Positions 48,825 through 59,643 of a stretch of 64,000 nucleotides of DNA are shown one piece after another. Source of the stretch: Yamagishiella unicocca (Eukaryota > Chlorophyta > Chlorophyceae > Chlamydomonadales > Volvocaceae); the NCBI GenBank assembly GCA_003116995.1, contig BDSL01000004.1, forward strand, positions 1,302,001 to 1,366,000. Direction: 5' to 3'. The notes beneath the pieces are model-generated. The model did not search any database. It was not told the origin of the DNA and worked only from the letters and a program-made list of their open reading frames with translations. Positions within the stretch are counted from its first letter, which is position 1; every line of letters starts with the position of its first letter. Both the position numbers and the translations under genes were made by a program.

Positions 48825-50156
48825 GCACGGTAACGGTCCGCCGGGACATGCACACGCGCGCACCTCCCCCAAGGCTTACGCCTTGCAGTGCGACGCACGC
48901 GACTCGGATTCGGAGCCGTCCAGCCGCCACTCCGGCGCCTCCAGCGACTCCTCAGCTAGCGTCAACTTCGTCGCGCGGCCACCAGCGCCGCCGCCGCCGC
49001 CGCTGCCGCCGCGCAGCGGCGCGGAGCGAACGGCGCTGGCTTCCGACGACGACGCGGAGGAGGTTGCGCCAGGCGGCGGCGGCGGCGCCGCCGCCGCCGC
49101 CGCGGCCGCCGCCGCCGCGAGCGCGCTGGTGGGTGTCGTGACCGCCAGCGCACCCGTGTCGCGCACGTCCTCCGGCGTGTCCTCCCTGGACTCCACTCGC
49201 GCCTACATCGTGCACAGCGCCAGAGGTCGCTGCTGGTCGGGCGTGTGGCCGGCGCGGATGTCGGACCAGGGCGCTGTCGACCTGCGGGACGGAACCCGTG
49301 GCGGCGGCGGCGGCGACGGCGGCGGCAGCGGCAGCGGCGACGATGACGGCGACGGCACGTACGGCGCGACGGTCGGCGGATCCGGCCGCCGCGACGTCGA
49401 CGGCTTGGCGTGCGGCAGCTCGGAAGGCCAGGGGGCGGCGGCAGCGCGGCATGGGGAGAGGGGCCCGCCGGCGGAGGTGGTGGCGGTGGCGGTGGCGGAT
49501 GCGGGAAGCACAGGTGGCAGCGGCCGCGGTCGCGGCCGTGACGCTGGTGATAGTGGCGGCGAGGAGGCGGCGGCGCAGCGGCGCGGCAGCGGCGACGGCG
49601 GTGGTAGCGGCAGCGAGGTTGATGACTGGGACTGTAACGCAGCCATTGCAGCGGTGACGCCGCCGGCGGGGCCCTCCAGGGCGCACGGCCGGCAGCGCCG
49701 GCGGCTGCTGGCTCGCCGTACCCCCCACCTCGCGGGCTGTGATGGCGCGGCGGTGGCGGCGGTGGCGGCGACCCGGCAACCGCCGCTGCGGCCGCAGCGC
49801 CTCCGCTCCTCGCCGTTGGCAGCAGATGCGGCGGCTGCGACCTCAAGTGGCGAGGGCGCGGGCAGTGACAGCGGCAGCGGAGGCAGCAGCAGCGCAATGT
49901 CGTACGGGTCCGCCGGCGCCGGCGCCGCCGGCGCCGCCGGCGCCAAGGCGGTGCATGGAGGCGGTCGGAGCCGGTGCCTGGGGGCCGGCCCCCGCCCCGA
50001 CGGCAGCGGAGGCAGCGGCGCGGCTCGTACGGCGCGCCCGAGGCCTCGCCGACCGTCGTACATCAGCAGTGGCGATGATATAACGTCTCGCGCTCTACCC
50101 CCGACGAGGCAGCTGGACGCTCCATGCAGCCCTGATGCACCCGGACGACGACCCCC

Positions 50157-50199
<43 letters not shown>

Positions 50200-53100
50200 G
50201 TTGGCTCCGCCAGCGGCGGCGGCGAAGCCGATTCCGACGCCAGCAGCACCTCCACCCAGGAGTGGCCGCCGCGGCGCCCCGCTGACAGGAGCCCCGCCGC
50301 CGTCGCCGGCGGCAGCGGCAGCGGCGGCTGCGCCGCCGCCGCCGCCGCCGCCGATTTCGGGGAAGAGTGGCAGTCGCCGCGGCGGCGGCGCCGCGGGTCA
50401 GGCGGCCTCGAGTCCGAGTCCGACCCTCCCAGCGTGGGCTTCTCCGGACGGCGGCCCGAGTGCGGCTCGGAGGCGGCGTCCGACTCGGGGGGCAGCCGCC
50501 CGCCGTCGTCACAGTCGCCGCCGCCGTCGCGATCGGACTCGGATTCGGAGCGGAGCCGGCCGGTGCGGGGCCGCCGCATGCTCGGCCGTACAGGAGGATC
50601 CGGATCCGGGTCAAGGACGCCGCCGCAGCGGCAGCGGCAGCGGCAGCGGCAGGCCGCCGCCGCCGCCGCCGCCGCCGTCGGCGGCAGTGACGGCGGCGGC
50701 GCCGCCGCGGGGAGTGGACGGGCTATCCCTGTGTACGACAGCGAAGCCTCGGATGCGTCGTCGGACAGTAGCGTCACCAGCAAACCGACACCCGTCGCTC
50801 GTCCTGCGAGTACGGCGGCGGCGGCGGCGGCGGCGGTGGCGGCGTTGTCAAGGCGTGCGCCCGCCAGCATTGACGCTATCGCGATTATTGGTCCCGTGGC
50901 GACTGCTTGCAACCCCGCCGCCGCCGCCAAGCCCGCAGCAGCAGCAGCAGCAGCAGCAGCTGCTGCAACAGCAGCAGCAGCAGCGGCAGCCACAGTGCTG
51001 CGCTTGCCGCCGCCGCCGCCGCCGCCGCCGGCGGCGGCCGCGGCAGTACGTGCAGCATCCCCAGTACCCGTCGCCTCTACTGCCTCGGCCGCGACCGCCG
51101 GCGGCACTGGCCAGAGCAGTCGAGGTGCCGGTGGCGGCGGTGACACGTCAGCATCGTCGATGCCAATCGGCGATGCCGACGTACCCGGCGTCAGCGGCCG
51201 CAGAGCCAGCTCCCCGGCCTCACCTCCCGCACCAGAGCCACCGCCCAAGCCGTACCCCTACCCACCCCTGGAGCTCCACCCACTCTGCGTCGGGCTGCAG
51301 CCCCTAGCGCCGCCACCGCCGCTCGCGGCGGCGCCGCCGCCGCTGCCTGGCGGCGCAGATAAGGCCCTCTCCGCGCTGCTCTCCAACCTCGCCGCCACCG
51401 CCAATGTGCTCCCTCGCACTAACTGGCTCCACAACGGCGGCGGCGGCGGCGGCGGTGCCGTACAGCAGTGCTACGTGCTTCAGCTCAGCGGAGCGGCGCC
51501 TGAGGACGGGTTCGTGTCGCCGCCTCCAGCTGTTATGCGGGTGCGGCTGGGGAGTAGGGTCGGGGGGGTCTTGAGGTCTCGGGTGTGGGGCCTAGGACCT
51601 GGGGCAGGCTGCTACGGCCAGGCTGCTAGGGCCTGGGGCCTCTTGTGGTTGGCTCCCCCCTGATCTTGTGTTTGGCTCCCCCCTGCTTCGCTTCAAGCCC
51701 ACAGTCCACTCGGCTCCCTCCCCCCTCCCAATCACCGCCACTGCCGCTTGTTGCTCGTGGCTGGGCAAGCTGCGCCTTCACCCCAACGCCCACGAAACAC
51801 GCCTACATCGCCCGCCAACGAGGCCCCTCTCACCACAACCTTTCTACAACCCTCCTCCGCCGCCCCTCCTGCCCCCTCCTACACCCGCACCCCCATCCCC
51901 CATCTTCGTCGCCCTTTGGTTCGTCGGTCGTGGATTCGCGGATATACCCCCCCCTCCTGCCCCCGCGCCCCCCCAGGTCCTCAACGTCGCCCCCTCCCGC
52001 CCCGAGGGGTTGCACTCGTGGATGGCGGAGCTGCGCGCCGCCCTGGTCGCCGCATCCGGGTGAGCGCGGGGCAGGAGCGGTGCCGGGTTGGGGCGGGGAG
52101 GGGTTGCACGAGTCACGTGACCCTCACTCACTCAACACACATTACCCCGACCCCCCACGTCTCTTCGTGCTTCCCGGGCTTCCTCTCATACCCCTCCCCC
52201 CCCGGGCTTCCTCTCATACCCCTCCTCCCCCCACCGGGCTTCCTCTCATACCCCTCCCCCCCCGGGCTTCCTCTCATACCCCTCCCCCCCCGGGCTTCCT
52301 CTCATACCCCCCCCCCGGGCTTCCTCTCATACCCCTCCTCCCCCCCCGGGCTTCCTCTCATACCCCTCCTCCCCCCCAGGTGCGACCAGCAGCGCATCTA
52401 CGTAGTAGCTGACGCCCCCACGCGGCTGTGGCCCCCCTGGCTGCCCGCACTGCGGACAGCAGTCGCCGGGGCGGTGCTGGGAGCCGCGCGCGCCGCCCCG
52501 GCCCCCTCGGCACACAGGCAGGCTGACGGCCGCGGCTGCGGGGGCCGGCGGCACTGCCCCGAGTGGCTGCGCCAGGCGGTGTCGCTGCTGCCGCTGTGCC
52601 ACCTGGTGGTGCCCTTCGGCGGCACGTTCCTCTACCAGGCCGCCTGTAGGGTGGCGCACGGTAAGGGGGGGGGTTAAAAGGGGGGTTCGAGGAAGACCCG
52701 TGGTTGCCCGGAAAAAACCGTTTAGGACAGACGTTTTGAGACCTAAAAGGGGGGAGGGGGTACAGGGGCGGCTGGCAGGGAGGGAGAGGAAAGGATTGTT
52801 GGGTGAGGATGAGGGTGGTGGTGGTGGCTGTGGTGGTGGTGGTGGTGGTGGCGGTGGTGGTGGTGGTGGCGGTGGTGGTGGTGGTGGTGGTGGTGGTGGT
52901 GGTGGCGGTGGTGGTGGTGGTGGTGGCGGTGGTGGTGGTGGTGGTGGTGGTGGTGGCGGTGGTGGTGGTGGTGGTGGTGGTGGTGGTGGTGGTGGTGGTG
53001 GTGGTGGCGGTGGTGGTGGCGGTGATGGTGGTGGTGGTGGTGGTGGTGGTGGTGGCGGGGCGAGGGGCGGGGAGCTCCAAGCTGCTGACGTGGCTGCTGT

Positions 53101-56100
53101 CAGCTGGCGGTGCCTCAGCGCAACAGCGGCCCATCAGCAGACGCGTGGGCCTTGCCCCGGGTCGGGACACCCGTGGGCACCACCCACCTCGCAATCGTTC
53201 CCCCTAGCTACCCGCACTGCTCCACCCCCCGGGCCTTCCTCGCACTTCTGCTCACGTTGCATAACGGTCTTTTTTGCAAAAACAAAAACACACACACCCG
53301 CTCCCCCGCAGAGGCCCCCGACGCCCCCGCCTGCGGCTCCAGCCGGCCGCGCACACCGCAGCTGTGGCTGGATGACGACTGCCTGGCGGCGGCGGTGGCC
53401 TTTATGGAGGCCTACCCAGGCAACATGTACGGCAGGTGAGCTGTCAGTGTACGACGGCGGCGACGGCGGCTCACTGGGTGATGTGGGTTGTGGCGACCAC
53501 GTGGCTGCGGGGCGGTTGCAGCTGCTGGGTGCCTGCGTGTTGCTCCCCCTCCCTCCCGCCCTCCCGCTCTCCCGCCCTCCCACTGTTTTTCTTCGTACAC
53601 GGGTTCTCCTCGCAACCCCTCTACCGCTGCCCTGGTTGCCGAGGCCCTCGTGTTGTGTCGTCTGGGCCCGCTCTCCTCCTGAACTCCAGTCCGGCTCTCC
53701 TCCTGAACTCCAGTCCGATCGTTAAACCCTAAGTTCCAAACCCCTAAACCCTATACCCTAAATCCCCTCAGGGCGCTCCTCATGCACTTTGCGGAGCGGC
53801 AGGTGAGCGCTGGTGCGGATGCGGATGCGGATGCGGATGCTGATGCTGATTCCCGGCCGGCTCCAGTGCCTGGCGTGGGGACAGCCGCGGAGGGGGTGGC
53901 TGGGGTGCGGAGGGGGTGGCTGGGGTGCGGAGGGGGTGGCTGGGGTGCGGAGGCGGGTGCCAGCATGCATGCGATACACAACGGGTGCCAAGAGAGCTCC
54001 TGTCCCCCTTCCCTCCCACCGTGTGTATGGCTTTCCCCCCGCTTCCCCCCCACCTTCCCCCCACCAGGTCAGCCGGGCCCTCCTGCGCTCCCCGCGGTAC
54101 GGCCTCACCGGCGCCGCTCACAGCGCCGACTCGCTTCAGGAGCTGCTGTACGCGGGAGGGGACGTGGGCTACCATGCGGTGTGCGGACCCACGGGTCACC
54201 CCGCGGGCCACCAGGCGCTGCTGCTGGATGACGAGGGCGAGGAGGGGCAGGCGCTGCGGGGCGCGGGGCTGACGTACCAGGTGCTGGGGACAGCGCTGTG
54301 CGCCGCGAGGCAGATGCAGGTGGGTGGGTGGGATGGGTGGGGTGGGTGGGATGGGTGAGTGGGTGGGTGGGGGTTTGGGGGGGTGGGATGGGGGGGGTGG
54401 GGGGGTGGGATGGGGGGGGTGGGGGGGTGGGATGGGTGGGTGCGTAGATCAGAACGAGGAACCCGAGCGGGGCCGGACCGCCGTGAACGGTCATGCGGAG
54501 GAGGAGGAGGAGAGGGGAGCACTGCACCTAGCTAGCTGCTCTGAAACCCTCGCCCTCCGCACCCCCACCCTCCTCCCCCTCCTCTCACCGCCCTCCCGCT
54601 GCAGGCGGTCTGGCGAGCTACCTGGCCAGGGGGCCACGCGCTGCGGCTGGCGTCGTACAGGTACGGCTGTACGGCTGATGGCACGGCTGCGCCAATGCTA
54701 TGATCATTGCTGCCTCGCCCGAGAGGGCCCCCTAACCCGCTGCCCCCCTCCCTCTCAAAACCCTCCCTTCCCCCCCCCCCATCTCCCCGGCCCCCCCCCA
54801 GCTACCTGGCCGCCACCGGCTACCCTCGCGCAGTGGTGGCGGCCCTCAACTCCTGCGTACCCCTGGTGCTGGACGGGGTGGCGGACCTGTCGGAGCTGCT
54901 GGCGGAGATGAGGCTGCTGTCGTACTGGCCGGGGACGGCGCTGGCCATGGCGGAGGAGGTGTGTGTGCGTGGGGGGGACGGCGGGACGCGTTTGGGGGGG
55001 GAGATAAAGATAATCCGCAAATCCACCGGGGGGGGTGTACCGGTGCACCCTGCTTGGTGCAGTTGGTGCTTGGACCTCACACGTTGTACGAACCATGTGA
55101 CGAGCAACGAACGTCCATCGCGTACCGGGCCTTAACCCAGGTGCTGCCGTACAACCAACCGCCTTCCCCCCCAACACATACCCCACACCTTCGCGCTCCG
55201 TCTCCTTCGCGGCTCAGCTGAGCATTTTTAAAACACACACCCCACACCCCCACCCACAACCCTCGCGCCAGGTTCTTGCGCCCCGTCTCGATGACGAAGC
55301 GGACGAGTGCTCCGACACCGCCCTGGCCTTCAAGCACCTGGTCAACGCGCTGGGAGCCGCCGTGGAGCCCCACGCGCACCACACATACACACACGCTTCC
55401 CCGCCCTCACCCTCCCACCCCCCGAGCCCCGCCGACGGCCCGCAGCCTCCCCCGCGGCTCCAGCTGGCGCCCTGGTCCCGCCTTTGCGAGGCGCAGCGGG
55501 AGCAGCTGGTAGACGAGATGCTCACCATTGCCGACCTGCTGATGATCGCGCACGCCGTGCTGATGGCGCTGCGTACGGCGCTGGCGTACGCGGCCGACGG
55601 CGGCGCGGCGGCGGTGGCCGGCGCGACGGCGGCGCTGCGGCGGGAGGTGGCGGAGGTGGCGACGATGCGTGGGGCGGCGTCACGAATGTTGGTGGAGCGG
55701 ATGGAGACGCAGGAGCGATCTCCGGAGCACCACCACCACCACCACCATGGCCACCACCATGGCCACCACCATGGACACGGACATGGACTCGGCCATCATG
55801 GACCGCTTCCGGGGCATCGCACTCAGGCGGCCGCAGGGGCACTGGAGGAGGCGGGGGATGATGGCGACGGCGGCGCCAGCGCCGCCGCCGCCGCCGCTGC
55901 CGCGGCGGCGGCGGTTGACGAGCACGTGTCGTGGCGCCACGTCAACGGTTTGTACGAGCACGGCAAGACGGTGCTGCAGTACGCGGCGGACGCAGCGGCG
56001 GCGATGCTTGATGCGCAGACGCGCGCGGAGGAGGCGGAGAGGTGGGTGGCGCGAACTGGTGGTCGTTGTGGTGATTGCGGTTGTGGTGGTTGCAGCCTAG

Positions 56101-56985
56101 TTCCTGTCCATCCTGCCATCCTGCTCTTTCCCCCTCGCTCCAAACGGCTTTCGTACACGGGTTTTCCTTGCAACTCTCCCCCTCGCTACCCCCCGCCTCC
56201 TCCTCGCTACCCCCCCTCTCCCCCCCAGGTGCGACCTCCTGGTCTCCTCCCTTCTGTCTGACTCCCAGCTGCTGGACGGACTGCACTCGCTGGCAGCGAT
56301 GCCGCCACACCACCAGCTGCGACTGGAGGCACCGCCACCAGCACCATCACCAGCACCACCAGGTGGAGCAGGTGGAGGCGGTAGTGGGGGCGGCAGCCCC
56401 CGCTCCGCCCCCCACTGCGATCCCGTGCTGCAAGCCGCAGCCGCCGCGTCCTTCAGCCAGTGCAATGAGGTGCTGTATCGCATGATGGTCCTCCCCTGGA
56501 GCGAGGACGACGACGGCGGCGCCAGCGGCGGCGGCGGCAACGCCGCCGGTGATGTGGACGGAAGCGGAGGCGGAGGTGGAGGCGGAAGCGGAAGCGGAAG
56601 CGGAGGCGACTGCCTGAGCCTGGAGCAGGAGTTTGAGCGGTCCAGTTGGTCCATTCCGACGCTTCTGAGGGGGGAGTTCAGACACGTGGGCCAGGCGCGG
56701 GTGCGGCGGCTGTTCGACCAGGTGAGGGCCCTGGCGGCGGAGTGTCTGGAGTCGCTGGGCCGCATTGCGCCGCTGGAGGTGGACAAGGAGGGCGGCGGGG
56801 CGGCGGCAGGGGGGGCAGCGGGCGGGAGAGCGGCGCCGGAGGCAGCGGGAATGTGGCCCGGCGGGCGTGTGTTTGAGGTGAATGGCGACGAGGAGGAGGA
56901 GGAGGAGGAGGAGGAAGGGGAGGAGGTGGAAGGGGAGGTGGAGGAAGGCGAGGAGGAGGCTGCGGGACTGGACGACCCGTCTTGA
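40435..56985 (+). CDS. giant ankyrin-type, low-complexity protein (~3111 residues)
   Basis: Seventeen exons: 40435-40791, 43206-43338, 43625-43757, 44163-44353, 44707-45021, 45403-45506, 45715-45751, 45986-51540, 51977-52059, 52380-52660, 53312-53435, 53772-53802, 54068-54319, 54605-54660, 54802-54958, 55272-56041, 56229-56985. Total 9336 nt, open throughout. Residues 1-120 and about 240-420 show degenerate ankyrin-like repeats (TVVKSGLDPNGV, LLIKLGASPNAA, VEMLLSRGARVD with GDVTPLV). Exon 8 alone encodes about 1851 residues, mostly A, G, S, R and Q runs, with poly-Q at 48751-48830 and 50156-50200. The C-terminal 830 residues are more ordered (WLPALRTAVAGAVLG, LWLDDDCLAAAVAFMEAYPGN, YPRAVVAALNSCVPLVLDG) and include a His-rich cluster and a Glu-rich end. 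Function unknown; a protein-interaction scaffold is a guess. Exon 1-2 intron is 2.4 kb and may hide exons; two genes cannot be fully excluded. Confidence 0.8.
42299..42366 (+). repeat. 12-bp tandem repeat in the first ankyrin-gene intron
   Basis: TCGATCCAGGGTC-type units, about four copies (CCAGGGTCTCGATCCAGGGT). Confidence 0.85.
42774..42836 (+). repeat. CAG/CCG-rich trinucleotide tract
   Basis: Irregular CAG and CCG triplets in intron 40792-43205. The frame is open around it and would encode a short Q/P-rich peptide, so it may be an unannotated exon of the ankyrin gene. I found no conserved neighbour residues to support that. Confidence 0.6.
43499..43590 (+). repeat. pure CTC (CCT) triplet tract
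   Basis: About 26 uninterrupted CTC triplets in intron 43339-43624, 35-45 bp before the acceptor at 43624. A homopurine/homopyrimidine mirror sequence. Confidence 0.95.
44049..44107 (-). repeat. intronic dispersed repeat, family A, reverse copy
   Basis: Reverse complement of the family core: CAAAACGTCTGTTCTAAACG, a T run, TGCATCCACGGGTCTTCCTC then GAA. A partial second copy (CATGAGTCTTCCTCGAACCC) follows directly at about 44116-44138. It lies in intron 43758-44162. Confidence 0.9.
52173..52379 (+). repeat. minisatellite abutting a splice acceptor, seven copies
   Basis: Seven units of GGGCTTCCTCTCATACCCCT plus a variable C/T run (period about 27-33 bp) fill the intron up to the acceptor at 52379. 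Each unit is a polypyrimidine tract, the last one ending in the real CAG. Confidence 0.95.
52684..52741 (+). repeat. intronic dispersed repeat, family A
   Basis: GGTTCGAGGAAGACCCGTGG, TTGCCCGG, an A run, CCGTTTAGGACAGACGTTTT and GAG; begins 23 bp after the splice donor at 52661. Confidence 0.9.
52808..53055 (+). repeat. GGT/GGC triplet tract of about 245 bp
   Basis: Nearly uninterrupted GGT triplets with scattered GGC in intron 52661-53311. It is open in all frames, giving spurious poly-Gly, poly-Val and (reverse) poly-Thr reading frames. Confidence 0.97.
53585..53622 (-). repeat. family A variant B repeat in an intron
   Basis: TGTTTTTCTTCGTACACGGG then TTCTCCTCGCAACCCCTC. Matches 15577-15622 and 56142-56175. 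Intron 53436-53771. Confidence 0.75.
53880..53956 (+). repeat. 19-bp tandem repeat, four copies
   Basis: GGGGTGGCTGGGGTGCGGA units in intron 53803-54067; a GGATGC array precedes it at about 53815-53845. Confidence 0.9.
54320..54442 (+). repeat. GGGT/GGGAT-rich repeat starting at a splice donor
   Basis: Irregular repeat of GTGGGTGGGT and GGGGGGGTGGGAT units beginning with the donor of exon 13 itself (54320). G-rich on the sense strand. Confidence 0.9.
56142..56175 (-). repeat. family A variant B repeat in an intron
   Basis: CCAAACGGCTTTCGTACACG then GGTTTTCCTTGCAACTCT, in intron 56042-56228. Same orientation as the copy at 15577. Confidence 0.75.
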
Positions 56986-57022
56986 GGGGACGGAGGTGTC
57001 CAGGGAGGGGTGAAGGAGGCGG

Positions 57023-57066
<44 letters not shown>

Positions 57067-59643
57067 CGGGGAGGCAGGGCGGGGAGGGCCGAGCTGGGGC
57101 GGAGGGGAGCAGGGGAGGGGGGAAGGCCGAGGTTCTGGGGCGGATTTTGGTCGTGGGCGTGGGACGAGCAGTCCGTACTATTGGCTGAGGTGGTTGGGGG
57201 GCGCGAAGGCGCCTTCCTGCCTGCGTTCCAACCGCAACCAACCCAACCGAAACTACCCAATCCGCTCCGCGGCATGCCGGTAAGGCGCCGAGGGCGGCGT
57301 CGCGTTGTTGCCGCCGTGCAACAACGGCATGTCAAGCCGAATCGGAACCGTCAGTACGACAGGGAGGGAGATACTACAGGGAGGGAGAGCGCCCTGTCAG
57401 CGTACGGCGCAGTGTCTAAGAGTGTCGGCGGTACCCTAGTTTGCGGGTCATGGGCTGGTGCCAGGTTTACACCCTAGGCGGTAGGTCAGGGGCGTCGCTG
57501 CGGCGAGGATCTCTTTTGCGAGGTGTACGGCGGATGACGTGTCGCGTTTGGATCTCAGCGGCGTCGTCACCACCAGTGGTCTAGCTACCCGCTTTCTTCT
57601 TTCCTGGGAAAGGGCTTGCGAACGCCCTCTCACCTGCCATCGTCCCATAGTAGCGAACGCCCTCCCACCTGCCATAGTTTGTTTGTAGCGCTTCACGCCC
57701 TGCATCGGGTGGCACGTGCCGTGTGCACTATGACCGACTGGTAGCAATTATGACCGACTGGCGGCAACGGCTGCAAAGCCGCCGCTGCTGCCTTCCTCCT
57801 TTCCCCTTCCTCCTCCTCCTCCCTCTCCTCTACCTTCCTCCTCCTCTTCCTGTCCTTTACAACGTACACAACATATTGTGTCGATCGATGGCCACCAACA
57901 TTGTGGGCCCCCATATGCTTTCGATGTGGATGTGGGTTACGCTGGCCATGGATCTCAAGACCTCGCAATTCTCGCGGCTACCGGGTGTGGTGGGTCGCGT
58001 CTCTTTCATGTGGCTAGGAGAACACGGGGACGAAAATCAACTGTCCGGCTGTGTGGGATACCTAGGATCCAAGATTCGGCCGGCGACGGCATGTACTTGA
58101 TCATCTGCATCTGTTTGGTGGAGATTTCGGACCACTGGCGAACTGCTGAAGCCGCCGCTGTTACGGGGCATTGGTTTTCGGATGGTAATCAGGATTTCGC
58201 GCCGAGTTGCACCGTATCGCACCGTACGGCACCCGAGGCCGGCGTGTAAGTGGACAACGTCCCAGCGACCTCGCAAAGCGCTCGTTTCAAACCACTGCTA
58301 CCGTTTCACGCAAGCGCCAGCATCCCCTCCCTGCAGCCTACACGGCCGTCCTCCCAACCCGCAAACACAGCTAGGCGTGCACTTGGACCTGTCGGGCTGG
58401 AGGTGTGTTGGTCGTTGCAGGTATTTTACAGGGGCAACCGGCCGTCGGCAATAGCTGTGCAGCTCCAGAGTAGAGCTCGGAGCAGCTCCTAGCCGCTACC
58501 ACTGTGAATTATTACAGTTAGCATTACCTGACCAAGTACCTAGGGGTTTTCCCCTGGACCCCGTTCGTAGGATAAACCGATTTCTTGACACGTCCACTCT
58601 TATCATAACCACTCTTGACGCGACCGCTAAGGCTGTGAAGGGATCCGTCCTCGCATTGCAAAATCAAAAGAAGACCCGTGGGCCGGCACATGAGAGGATA
58701 CGACATACGAGGCATCACTGACGGGCAGGTGGCCCGCCACATGATAGCTCTCCCCCCGCATCAGATAAATACGCGATCCCACGTCACCCCGCATCAGCCC
58801 CGCATCAGCCCCGCACGCCCTGGCGCCTATCCGCCGCCTAATGCCTCGAGCAGCAGCAGCCGGTGTGTCCCGGTCCCGATGCCCTCGGGACCGAGCCCCG
58901 GAGCTCCTCCCGGGGCTGTGGCCTCCAACTCGCAATCGCCTAACCAAACACACACTTCCAGAACGTAAGGTTCACACGTCAGCCCTGGCTGGACATGTAA
59001 ACCGAACACACTGGAGCGCGCTGAAACAATTTTACCGGTTCTGCTACGTCCGGGTGAAAGCAGCGCTTATCGCAGCGGTGGCACGGTGGTGACACGGCAA
59101 ACAAAGAACAACACTTGAGAACTCCAAAGAATAGGGCGTAGATAAGCATGGTCATGGTAAACTATACGGCATCAGCCGTACGGGCGCAGCGCGCAGGACG
59201 GCGCGCGCTCCTCGTGTCTGTGTGCGACTGAACGCGGAAAGCAACAGGCGGGAGCTGGGAAGCCCCAAAATAGATGGGGCACGCAGCCAAAGCAAGCAGG
59301 ACATGGTGAAAGCTGGCTAGCATCAGCAGATGCGGTCAATAGGCATCAATTCCTGGATCCAAAACAATCGCCATTCGAATTTGTTCGCACTACCAAGTCA
59401 CACAATAAATAAGCTTCATGGTGCATGCTAACCATGACTGTGATCTCGATACACGTCAAGGCACACTCTTAAATGTTGCAACGGAGCTCTCACAGCTAAC
59501 ACGTGTTAAGCCATCGCCAATACTTACCCCATCCAAGAGGCCAACTACCGCTGCTCGGGTGTCCGCGAACGGCTTCCTGCCCTCCTGCACCCACAATGCA
59601 GCCAAAAGGCTACATCCGTCCAGTCCACCAAGCCACTGCAATC
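56986..59643. other. 2.7-kb region between converging ankyrin and transporter genes
   Basis: Contains a GGCA tetranucleotide run (about ten copies) at 57021-57068 just after the ankyrin stop. No clear gene. A TGTAA at 58245-58249 is far (1260 bp) from the ankyrin stop. The frame around 57890-57985 encodes a short stretch resembling a fatty-acid-hydroxylase segment (see findings) without splice context. The rest is unassigned and includes the presumed 3' UTR of the minus-strand transporter gene. Confidence 0.4.
57021..57068 (+). repeat. GGCA tetranucleotide microsatellite
   Basis: About ten to eleven uninterrupted GCAG units, 36 bp after the ankyrin-gene stop codon, so probably in its 3' UTR. 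Confidence 0.95.

Noticed and set aside
49203..51248. Long minus-strand open frame (681 codons) and other overlapping frames across 46-51 kb
   Set aside because: GC-rich triplet repeats remove stops from all frames; the plus-strand frame is the one continuous with conserved exons on both sides.
52700..53725. Apparent poly-Gly protein (and poly-Thr on the other strand)
   Set aside because: It is the translation of an intronic GGT tract.
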